Below, piece after piece: positions 1 to 5,339 of a stretch of DNA of 8,262 nucleotides; positions within the stretch are counted from its first letter, which is position 1; the number at the start of each line of letters is the position of its first letter. The stretch lies in NCBI GenBank assembly GCA_934271525.1, contig CAKQRL010000028.1, forward strand, positions 1 through 8,262. Reading direction: 5' to 3'. The translations under genes were made by a program, and so were the position numbers. The DNA comes from an uncultured Rhodocyclaceae bacterium. Its GTDB lineage: Bacteria > Pseudomonadota > Gammaproteobacteria > Burkholderiales > Rhodocyclaceae. A model generated the notes under the pieces. It searched no databases and was not told the origin of the DNA. It saw nothing but the letters and a program-made list of their open reading frames with translations.

Positions 1-1137
1 CCCCCCCGGTAGATTATCATACATATTTAATAAAATCCCATCTTTTGGGGATTTGTTTTGCAACATTTCAAGCGAAGATAAAAATGCACTGTATTTTAAA
101 ACTTCGCTGCGTCTCCCAATGGCATGCGCAATATTCCCCCAAATATTGCCAACATCTGCATCTTGGTTGGAAAGCCAAATGCTTTGGTAATTTAATAATT
201 TCATTGCATCAATTAAATTCATTTCTTTGTGCCATTGTTTTTTATTCTCTTGGTTGGCAAAAGTTAAAATATAACGCAAGGTTTTGTTGGTTGAAGTATC
301 AGACGAAATGACATCTTTGAAAACAAAAAGATTTTTATTTTCTTCCAATTTTTTTAAACGTGGCGTGGTGTTCAATGGATAATTATAAACGCCCATATAA
401 TTGCGTTGAGTAGATTCTCCCAAAATCAAAACAATTTTTGGAATTTTATTTTCCATTTGAATATAATCTTTTGGTGTTTTTTCAATTATTTTATTCCAAT
501 TTTCATCAAATGATTGCACAATTTTCACAAAATTGGTTTCATCATTCATTTGTGATTTTAAAATGCTATAAGGATGAAATAATGCAACTTTTTTAAAACT
601 TGTTTGGAGTTTCTGTTCAGATTCAATCTGGTAATATTTTATTGTAAAAGGCAGTAAAAATAATAAAATAAGATAAAAAGAAGGAGGGCAAGCAATTTTA
701 AATTTTAGCTTCCAAAATAAAAATGTAAAAAGGCAGGCAGAAAAGATAATCAAAATATTTTTGAATGTTGCATAAAAAGCAAAAAATTCCTTTAATTCTC
801 GCGAATTGGTTGCAAGCATAATTTCAAAACTTGTGTTGCTGAGTGTGGCATTAACATTAAAAATTAAAAAAACGTTAATAATCAATAAAATGAAGTGCAG
901 AACGAACAAAATATTTTGTGAAATATTAAAAACTCTTTTTCCTAAAAAAGAAATAAAGGATAAAACAAAAAAGTAGAGTGAAAAGTTATAAAAACCTGAA
1001 ATCAAAAACTCTTTGCCAAATTCATAAAAACTAGTATGCAATGCCAAAGCACTGAAAATAAAAGCATTGACAAGAACAATATAAAAAAATCGTGCATTCA
1101 AAATGCTGTTTTCACAAGGGAAATGTAAATCTTTCAT
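1..1137 (-). CDS. Phosphoethanolamine transferase, EptA/EptC family (3' end beyond window)
   Basis: I translated this by hand from ATG at 1137; the frame is open for 379 codons to the left edge, so the C-terminus is missing. The family moves phosphoethanolamine from phosphatidylethanolamine to lipid A or LPS core on the periplasmic face of the inner membrane. Five hydrophobic segments are visible (about residues 17-37, 44-65, 74-96, 118-142, 151-168), matching the family's five-helix N-terminal domain. A periplasmic alkaline-phosphatase-fold domain follows. The motif KIVLILGESTQRNYMGVYNY (234-253) holds the metal-ligand Glu (E241), and SSDTSTNKTLRYILTFANQE (278-297) places T283 at the nucleophile position. 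The disulfide cysteines that flank this Thr in MCR-1/EptA are Ser/Tyr here, and LTFANQEN resembles the EptC/CptA branch. The distal Asp-His metal site lies beyond the window. No clear Shine-Dalgarno precedes the ATG. The gene sits 47 bp behind the GT61 gene, probably as one transcript. Family is secure; the exact acceptor is not. Confidence 0.9.
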   Translation of the reverse strand, partial: MKDLHFPCENSILNARFFYIVLVNAFIFSALALHTSFYEFGKEFLISGFYNFSLYFFVLSFISFLGKRVFNISQNILFVLHFILLIINVFLIFNVNATLSNTSFEIMLATNSRELKEFFAFYATFKNILIIFSACLFTFLFWKLKFKIACPPSFYLILLFLLPFTIKYYQIESEQKLQTSFKKVALFHPYSILKSQMNDETNFVKIVQSFDENWNKIIEKTPKDYIQMENKIPKIVLILGESTQRNYMGVYNYPLNTTPRLKKLEENKNLFVFKDVISSDTSTNKTLRYILTFANQENKKQWHKEMNLIDAMKLLNYQSIWLSNQDADVGNIWGNIAHAIGRRSEVLKYSAFLSSLEMLQNKSPKDGILLNMYDNLPGG

Positions 1138-1148
1138 AATTTTTAATT

Positions 1149-1186
1149 GTAAATGTTCAAAAAAATGCGCAGTTTACCGTGGATTT
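1149..1186 (-). repeat. Dispersed intergenic element, copy E1 (half copy)
   Basis: Read on the minus strand, this begins with AAATCCACGGTAAAC (1186-1172), identical to copies E3 and E4. A T-rich stretch CATTTTTTTGAA follows, close to the TTATTTTTTCAA loop of E2 and E4, and then a degenerate right arm around TTTAC (1153-1149). It overlaps the last two bases of the GT61 stop codon and fills most of the 47-bp gap to the phosphoethanolamine transferase. Function unknown. Confidence 0.75.
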
Positions 1187-2342
1187 ATTTAAACCGCAAA
1201 TATTTATTTTTCAAATATTCCCATGAAAACCATTTGCGTTTCCATTGGAATAAAAATTTAAAAAATTGCAGAAAAGGAAAAGCTTGCCAAGGCAATTTGA
1301 AGAATCGGCGCAAATCGTTGCTAACGTAAAGAAAAAATGGACCCGTCCACCATTCTTTTTTGAAATTTTCACGTGGTGAAAAGCCGCAATCAATATAAAT
1401 AACCTGCGCTTTTTTTAAATAATTAAGTGGCATTTGGTGAATAGCAAAGTGGTGTGATTTTCGGCAAATAATAGTTTGAATGCCATCGTTGCAAAATAAC
1501 AAATTGTGGGCAATGGAACCATCCGTTGTGGCAAAAACTTTTGCATTTTTTAAATAAGCAATTTGTTCTAAAAGCGGTAAAGTTTCAGGATGAATAATTT
1601 TAAAACCTTGTTTCAAAAAGAATTGTTCAAGCGATTCTTCATTAAAATCTTTTTGATTTTTTTGTTTTGAAAAAGAAAGACGTGAAAAATATATTTTGTT
1701 CATCGATTCTGGAGGTGGGGGAGGATATTTTATTTTATTAAAAAAATTCGCATATTCTTGGGTATAACGGCAAGCGCATTCTTTTGGGTCATAAAAAAAA
1801 CATTCATCGGGAATATATATTTCTTTAAATTGCGTAGGGCGTGAAATAAAACGCAGTTTTTCTTTTGGAATGCCGATGGTGTTTAATAATTGAAAAAAAT
1901 TATCCGAGGGCATTTTATTTTCCCACAACATCGCAAAAACAAAAGGTAGATTTGTTAAATGTGCAAAGCGTTTATCAAAATAAAACCAAAAATGTTTTAA
2001 ATGGTCGGTGATTTCGTGCCCCCAAACTGCCGAAAAAAGCCCGACAAAAACGACCGATTCATCCGATGTTTGCGCAATTTCAGGTGGTGTTTTTTGGCGT
2101 TCATCCAACCACCAACGCAATGATTCGGGCGGATTTTTTTGTGGTTTATCACAGCGCCAATGAATCCACGTTTGCGGCAAATGTGTTTGATTTTCCAACC
2201 ACACGCCGCCCGCCCAACCGGGCGCAACAGTGGCGTTTTCAAAACGCAAAACGTTTAAGGTTTTTTTTGAAAAAAAATGCCGATTAGCCGCTTGTTGCAA
2301 GCGCAGCCGATCTTTTTTGCAAACAAAATCAAGGTTCAACAT
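1185..2342 (-). CDS. Glycosyltransferase family 61 (DUF563-type) protein
   Basis: A 385-residue protein with no signal peptide, matching the DUF563/GT61 layout. A central stretch around VVFVGLFSAVWGHEITDHL (97-115) resembles the family's G-H-x-x-x-D helix. It is followed by NKIYFSR (215-221), NEESLEQFFLKQGFKIIHPE (234-253) and ATTDGSIAHNLLF (271-283). The last corresponds to the family's usual GPHGAGLANLLF-like segment, with D and S replacing H and A. In bacteria such enzymes usually act on capsule or LPS glycans from the cytosolic side; donor and acceptor cannot be read here. A run of five prolines (207-211) lies between the halves, coded by an interrupted C-rich stretch that is unlikely to slip. 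The C-terminal 40 residues are basic and aromatic, possibly a membrane-contacting tail. The start ATG at 2342 has only a weak purine-rich ribosome site. It is probably co-transcribed with the downstream phosphoethanolamine transferase. Family assignment fairly sure; substrate unknown. Confidence 0.8.
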   Translation of the reverse strand: MLNLDFVCKKDRLRLQQAANRHFFSKKTLNVLRFENATVAPGWAGGVWLENQTHLPQTWIHWRCDKPQKNPPESLRWWLDERQKTPPEIAQTSDESVVFVGLFSAVWGHEITDHLKHFWFYFDKRFAHLTNLPFVFAMLWENKMPSDNFFQLLNTIGIPKEKLRFISRPTQFKEIYIPDECFFYDPKECACRYTQEYANFFNKIKYPPPPPESMNKIYFSRLSFSKQKNQKDFNEESLEQFFLKQGFKIIHPETLPLLEQIAYLKNAKVFATTDGSIAHNLLFCNDGIQTIICRKSHHFAIHQMPLNYLKKAQVIYIDCGFSPRENFKKEWWTGPFFLYVSNDLRRFFKLPWQAFPFLQFFKFLFQWKRKWFSWEYLKNKYLRFK

Positions 2343-2377
2343 ATTTCTTTTTTGGTTTGAAAAAAAGAATTGTATGA

Positions 2378-2430
2378 AAATCCACGTTAAAACGCTTATT
2401 TTTTCAAAAAAAACAAGCGTTTACCGTTGA
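2378..2430. repeat. Dispersed intergenic element, copy E2 (full palindrome)
   Basis: An inverted repeat in the divergent gap. The left arm is AAATCCACGTTAAAACGCTT (2378-2397) and the right arm AAGCGTTTACCGTTGA (2415-2430). The inner 8 bp, AAACGCTT (2390-2397) and AAGCGTTT (2415-2422), pair perfectly around a loop starting ATTTTTTCAA. On the minus strand the right arm reads ACGGTAAACGCT, shared exactly with E3. TTATTTTTTCAA (2396-2407) is shared exactly with E4. RNA from either strand could fold. It lies 36 bp upstream of the GT61 start, so it would sit in that gene's leader or promoter. Confidence 0.75.
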
Positions 2431-2531
2431 AAATTGTCAAAATCACCTACAAAAAAAATTGTTTTTTTGGCTTTTTGTTGGCATTTTTAACGGCACTTTA
2501 AAAAAAAGAATCGGTTGCGTGTGGATTTTCC

Positions 2532-2537
2532 TATAAT
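2532..2537 (+). promoter_or_regulatory. Probable -10 box for the SprA-like gene
   Basis: A perfect TATAAT lies 31 bp upstream of the ATG at 2569. There is no good -35 at 16-18 bp spacing; the nearest TTG (2515-2517) is too close, so an activator or weak promoter is possible. Between it and the gene, 2552-2569 is an 18-bp near-palindrome (TTTTTTAAC/GTTTAAAAA, one mismatch pair) reaching the start codon; it could be an operator or chance in AT-rich DNA. No clear promoter for the divergent GT61 gene was found in the remaining 2343-2531. Confidence 0.5.
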
Positions 2538-2568
2538 ATTTTCAACACGAGTTTTTTAACGTTTAAAA

Positions 2569-3279
2569 ATGCAAATTTTGCCGACCTCTATCAGTGCGAT
2601 GGCTTATGCCTACATTCCACAGGCAAAGGGGGAGTTGTCGGCGCAAAATACTGCAAAATCGGTTGCACAAGCAGAAAATCCACAAAATACGCAAACTTCG
2701 CAAAACCCGCAAAAAACGCAAAATTCGCAACAAGAATCGGCAACAGAGCGTGTGTTGGCGCAATTAAAAGCTGCTGACCGCGAAGTGCGCGCACACGAGC
2801 AAGCGCATATGGCAGCGGGTGCGGGCATCACGGGTTCGGCAAGTTATACTTACAAAACTGGTCCAGACGGCAAGCAATACGCCGTGGCGGGCGAAGTTCC
2901 CGTGGATACAAGTGCCGGCAGAACGCCCGAAGAAACCTTGGCCAAAGCGCAAAAAATTCGCGCAGCGGCGCTAGCGCCTGCGCAACCTTCTGCGCAGGAT
3001 TACAAAGTGGCGCAAACGGCAGCGAGCATGCAACAGACGGCGCGCATTGAAATTGCCCAAAATGAAAAAGCGGAAAAAACAGAAGCTGCGGAAAAACAAC
3101 AAGAAAAAACAGAAGCTGCGGAAAAACAACAAGAAAAAGCCGAAGAATCAAAAGAAACAAAGGAATCGCAAGATTCACAAAATGCGGATAAAAATAAAAC
3201 GGCACTTGATTTTTATAAAAACATTTTTGCTTGGAATAACGAAAAACAAAATACAACGCCGTTTTTAGCGCTTGCTTAA
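2569..3279 (+). CDS. SprA-related putative metalloprotease (HEXXH)
   Basis: A 236-residue protein of the SprA-related family, often annotated as 'putative metalloprotease CJM1_0395 family'. The conserved core spans about residues 62-163. It contains REVRAHEQAHMAAGAG (71-86), in which HEQAH (76-80) is a zinc-protease-like HEXXH motif, then SYTYKTGPDGKQYAVAGEV (92-110), PVDTSAGRTPEETLAKAQ (111-128), and a helix ending MQQTARIEI. No membrane helix or clear signal peptide is seen. The N-terminus is short and uncharged before a Gln/Asn/Ser/Thr-rich linker (35-58). The C-terminal third is a Lys/Glu/Gln-rich, probably coiled or disordered segment with a 10-residue duplication (170-189). Protease activity is inferred only from the motif. 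The start ATG at 2569 lacks a clear Shine-Dalgarno; ATG at 2599 is an alternative, but family members usually have a similar short lead-in. It lies 67 bp ahead of the slipin operon with a repeat element between. Family sure, function not. Confidence 0.85.
   Translation: MQILPTSISAMAYAYIPQAKGELSAQNTAKSVAQAENPQNTQTSQNPQKTQNSQQESATERVLAQLKAADREVRAHEQAHMAAGAGITGSASYTYKTGPDGKQYAVAGEVPVDTSAGRTPEETLAKAQKIRAAALAPAQPSAQDYKVAQTAASMQQTARIEIAQNEKAEKTEAAEKQQEKTEAAEKQQEKAEESKETKESQDSQNADKNKTALDFYKNIFAWNNEKQNTTPFLALA
2960..2998 (+). repeat. Two overlapping GC-rich hairpins inside the SprA-like gene
   Basis: CCTGCGCA (2977-2984) and TGCGCAGG (2991-2998) form a perfect 8-bp stem with a 6-base loop. The first arm overlaps a second hairpin built on the palindrome GGCGCTAGCGCC (2967-2978), extended by GCGCA (2960-2964) and TGCGC (2979-2983) with a 2-base bulge. 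Both cannot form at once. They encode the Ala/Pro/Gln stretch near residues 131-143 and may only reflect GCG/GCC/CGC alanine and arginine codons. Confidence 0.45.
3076..3135 (+). repeat. Exact 30-bp tandem duplication in the SprA-like gene
   Basis: Two identical 30-bp units (3076-3105 and 3106-3135) encode the decapeptide KTEAAEKQQE twice. The unit length is a multiple of three, so changes in copy number would lengthen or shorten the charged C-terminal segment without a frameshift. The surrounding sequence (AEESKETKE) is similar but not part of the exact repeat. Confidence 0.95.
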
Positions 3280-3289
3280 AAAAACGCAA

Positions 3290-3323
3290 AAATCCACGGT
3301 AAACGCTGTAAAATTTTGAAAAG
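3290..3323 (+). repeat. Dispersed intergenic element, copy E3 (half copy)
   Basis: It starts with AAATCCACGGTAAAC (3290-3304), identical to E1 and E4. It continues as GCT and then TTTTGAAAA, matching the minus-strand reading of E2 (ACGGTAAACGCT, then TTTTGAAAA). No recognisable right arm follows. It lies 10 bp after the SprA-like stop codon and 23 bp before the slipin ATG. Confidence 0.75.
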
Positions 3324-3336
3324 TTTTAAGAATTTT

Positions 3337-3340
3337 GGAG
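3337..3340 (+). promoter_or_regulatory. Ribosome binding site deciding the slipin start
   Basis: GGAG lies 6 bases before ATG 3347. An in-frame TTG at 3335 overlaps this site and so cannot be the start. This is the clearest Shine-Dalgarno in the window. Confidence 0.8.
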
Positions 3341-3346
3341 CGAAAA

Positions 3347-4240
3347 ATGATTCCAGTCATGATGGTTGTTTTGTTTGTGGTCATTGTGGTGATTGCGGCG
3401 GGGCTTAAAATTGTCGGGCAAACGGATATTTTGATTGTGGAGCGTTTGGGGCGTTACCACAAATCGCTTTTCGGCGGCTTAAATTTTATTATTCCTTTTA
3501 TTGACCGCGTGGTGGCAAGGGTTACAAGCAAAGAACAGCTCATCAATATGGGGCAGCAGGCAATCACCAAAGACAACGTGAGCATTTATGTGGATGGCAT
3601 TGTGTTTGTGACCGTGATGGATGCCAAAGTGGCAACTTATGGCGTGACCAATTACAAAACCGCCATTGAAAACTTGGCGATTACAACCTTGCGCGGGGAA
3701 TTGGGCAAAATCACGTTGGATGATGCTTTTTCCAATCGCGACAAATTGAATGCGGCTTTGCAAATTGCCTTGGGCGAGGCGGCAAACAATTGGGGCGTGA
3801 AGATTATGCGCGTTGAAATCAGCGAGATTAGCGTTGGCAAAGATATTCAAGAATCAATGAATCAACAAATGAAAGCCGAGCGCGACAAACGCGCCATTGA
3901 ATTAAAAGCCGAAGCGGAAAAACAAGCGCAAATTAGAAATGCCGAAGCCTACAAAGCCGAACAAGTTCTGCAAGCCGAAGCCATTGAACGCATGGCGGAT
4001 GCCAAAAAATACGAGCAAATTGCCTTGGCGCAGGGGCAAGCCGATGCCATTGCTTTGATCAATCAAGCGATGGCGCAAAATCCAGCGGCGGCGGAATTTT
4101 TATTGGCCAAAGAGCGCATTATGGCGTTTAATGAAATGGGCAAAAATCCCAGCAAAGATAAATTTATTGTGCCTTATGAAACCAAAGATTTAATCGGCGC
4201 ATTGAGCATTTTTGCAGAAAGTTTTAAAAAGGATAGTTAA
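3347..4240 (+). CDS. Slipin/paraslipin, SPFH (stomatin-prohibitin) family membrane protein
   Basis: A 297-residue bacterial stomatin-like protein. The N-terminal membrane anchor covers about residues 2-20. The SPFH/Band 7 domain (about 22-165) carries the hallmark segments VERLGRYHKSLFGGLNFIIP (31-50), DNVSIYVDGIVFVTVMDAKV (76-95) and LRGELGKITLDDAFSNRD (115-132). An Ala/Glu/Lys/Gln-rich coiled coil (about 168-235) follows, then a short C-terminal domain ending IVPYETKDLIGALSIFAES. Family members form large ring- or cage-like oligomers at membrane microdomains and partner with NfeD; the next gene is NfeD, which strengthens the call. Proposed roles are in membrane protein quality control. The gene has a good ribosome site and heads the tight run slipin-NfeD-YjbR-FUSC. 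It is one of the GC-richer genes here (hand count for 3781-3840: 29/60 G+C), with GCG/CGC/GGC codons. QmcA is the E. coli relative; I do not assign the symbol. Confidence 0.93.
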   Translation: MIPVMMVVLFVVIVVIAAGLKIVGQTDILIVERLGRYHKSLFGGLNFIIPFIDRVVARVTSKEQLINMGQQAITKDNVSIYVDGIVFVTVMDAKVATYGVTNYKTAIENLAITTLRGELGKITLDDAFSNRDKLNAALQIALGEAANNWGVKIMRVEISEISVGKDIQESMNQQMKAERDKRAIELKAEAEKQAQIRNAEAYKAEQVLQAEAIERMADAKKYEQIALAQGQADAIALINQAMAQNPAAAEFLLAKERIMAFNEMGKNPSKDKFIVPYETKDLIGALSIFAESFKKDS

Positions 4241-4651
4241 ATGTCTGCCAACGTTTTAATAATCGTTGCGGCAGTTTGTTTAATAGCTGAAATGTTTTTA
4301 TTTAGCTATTTTCTTTTGTTTATTGGAATTGGTGTTCTTGCAACAGGAATTTTAACCTATTTTGAATTGTTAAATGAATTGTCTTTTCAATTGACAGCCA
4401 TCGCTATTTTTTCAATTATTTCTATTCCTATTTTAAAACCGATTTTAAAACATTTTAAAAGCAAAGAAACCTTTGTTGAAAATGCTCATTTGTCTCCAAA
4501 AAAAGGCGATTTTGCGCGCGTGGCATCCAACGGTTTTATTGAATGCCACGGCACTTTATGGCAAGCCGATACAAAAGGTTTTGAAATTAATCAACGGGTG
4601 ATAATAAAAGAGAAAAATGGGGAAGTTTTTTTTGTTGAAGATTTTAAATAA
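4241..4651 (+). CDS. NfeD family protein (short form)
   Basis: A 136-residue protein with two or three membrane segments (about 4-20, 22-42, 48-66) followed by a soluble C-terminal OB-fold domain (about 86-136). That domain includes GDFARVASNGFIECHGTLWQ (89-108) and a typical strand ending in GEVFFVEDF. This is the short form without the N-terminal ClpP-like protease domain. NfeD partners SPFH proteins. Its ATG follows the slipin stop directly (TAA then ATG), with AAGGA about 8 bases upstream inside the slipin coding end, so translation is probably coupled and the two proteins likely form one membrane complex. Codon use is more AT-rich than in the slipin gene. Confidence 0.9.
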   Translation: MSANVLIIVAAVCLIAEMFLFSYFLLFIGIGVLATGILTYFELLNELSFQLTAIAIFSIISIPILKPILKHFKSKETFVENAHLSPKKGDFARVASNGFIECHGTLWQADTKGFEINQRVIIKEKNGEVFFVEDFK

Positions 4652-4664
4652 TGAAGTGAAAATA

Positions 4665-5336
4665 ATGCTTTCATTAGAAAAAGAAATATTTAAAAGTTTT
4701 ATCCCTGATTTTGAAAAATTAATAGAGTATGGTTTTTTATATAAAAATGAAAAATATTATTTTGAAAAAACGTTTTTGAACGGCAATTTTAAAGTAGTTA
4801 TTGAAATATCAAACCAAAACAAAATAAATAGTATGGTTTATGATGTTGAAAATAATGAAGAATATATTCCTTTAAAAATTGATTTTATACAAGGCGCATT
4901 TGTTGGCAAAGTGCGAAGTAATTATAAAGAGATATTAAACGATATTGCGCAAAAATGTTTTAATAAAAGTAATTTTCTTTTTCCACAAACCAATAGAATT
5001 GTAAAAACAATTAAAGAAAAATACGGTGATGAACCATCTTTTTTATGGGAAAAATCCCCTAATGCAGTTTTTAAAAATTCAAAAACTAATAAATGGTATG
5101 GGTTGATTATTAATATAGATTTTAAAAAAATAGATAATAAAAAAGAAGGAGAAATTGAAATTTTAAATATTAAATTAGATAAAGATAAAATTCAAACTTT
5201 TCTAAAAAACAATAGTTTTTATCCTGCTTACCATATGAATAAAAAACATTGGATTTCAATTGTTTTAAATGAAAAAATCGCTGATGAAAAAATTATAAAA
5301 TTGCTTGAAGAAAGTTATCAATATACCAACAGGTGA
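4665..5336 (+). CDS. Two-domain MmcQ/YjbR family protein
   Basis: A soluble 223-residue protein. The C-terminal domain (about 108-223) is the MmcQ/YjbR (DUF419) fold, with RIVKTIKEKYGDEPSFLWEK (111-130), NKWYGLIINID (142-152) and the signature FYPAYHMNKKHWISIVLNEK (185-204), then ADEKIIKLLEESY. The N-terminal half (about 1-105) is a second conserved part seen in long YjbR proteins, with YFEKTFLNGNFKVVIEI and EEYIPLKIDFIQGAFVGKVR. As I recall the family, this long form is best known from Firmicutes. YjbR proteins are often labelled DNA-binding because of a CyaY-like or double-wing fold; the role is unproven. I chose ATG 4665 (GAAGTGA 5 bases upstream). An in-frame ATG at 4617 would overlap NfeD by 35 bases and add 16 residues. 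Very AT-rich (hand count for 5101-5160: 10/60 G+C), unlike the slipin gene, which may indicate acquisition. Confidence 0.85.
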   Translation: MLSLEKEIFKSFIPDFEKLIEYGFLYKNEKYYFEKTFLNGNFKVVIEISNQNKINSMVYDVENNEEYIPLKIDFIQGAFVGKVRSNYKEILNDIAQKCFNKSNFLFPQTNRIVKTIKEKYGDEPSFLWEKSPNAVFKNSKTNKWYGLIINIDFKKIDNKKEGEIEILNIKLDKDKIQTFLKNNSFYPAYHMNKKHWISIVLNEKIADEKIIKLLEESYQYTNR

Positions 5337-5339
5337 AAA

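Noticed and set aside
45..311. Plus-strand open frame of 88 codons near the left edge
   Set aside because: It is antisense to the phosphoethanolamine transferase, whose minus-strand frame is open from 1137 to the edge and carries clear family motifs; the plus-strand reading has no recognisable features.
1717..1721. G-rich stretch in the GT61 gene (five prolines) as another slippage tract
   Set aside because: The longest uninterrupted run is only five G, flanked by A and T, which is too short and broken for phase variation.
2828..3289. Minus-strand open frame of 153 codons opposite the SprA-like gene
   Set aside because: It is a shadow of the GC-rich, repetitive coding strand; its sequence is a low-complexity Phe/Leu/Pro product of Lys/Glu/Gln codons read in reverse.
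3335..3346. TTG at 3335 as the slipin start
   Set aside because: It overlaps the GGAG ribosome site, and ATG 3347 is correctly spaced and gives a normal N-terminal anchor.
4617..4664. ATG at 4617 as the YjbR start
   Set aside because: It would overlap the NfeD gene by 35 bases and has no ribosome site; ATG 4665 has a purine-rich site and a normal family N-terminus.
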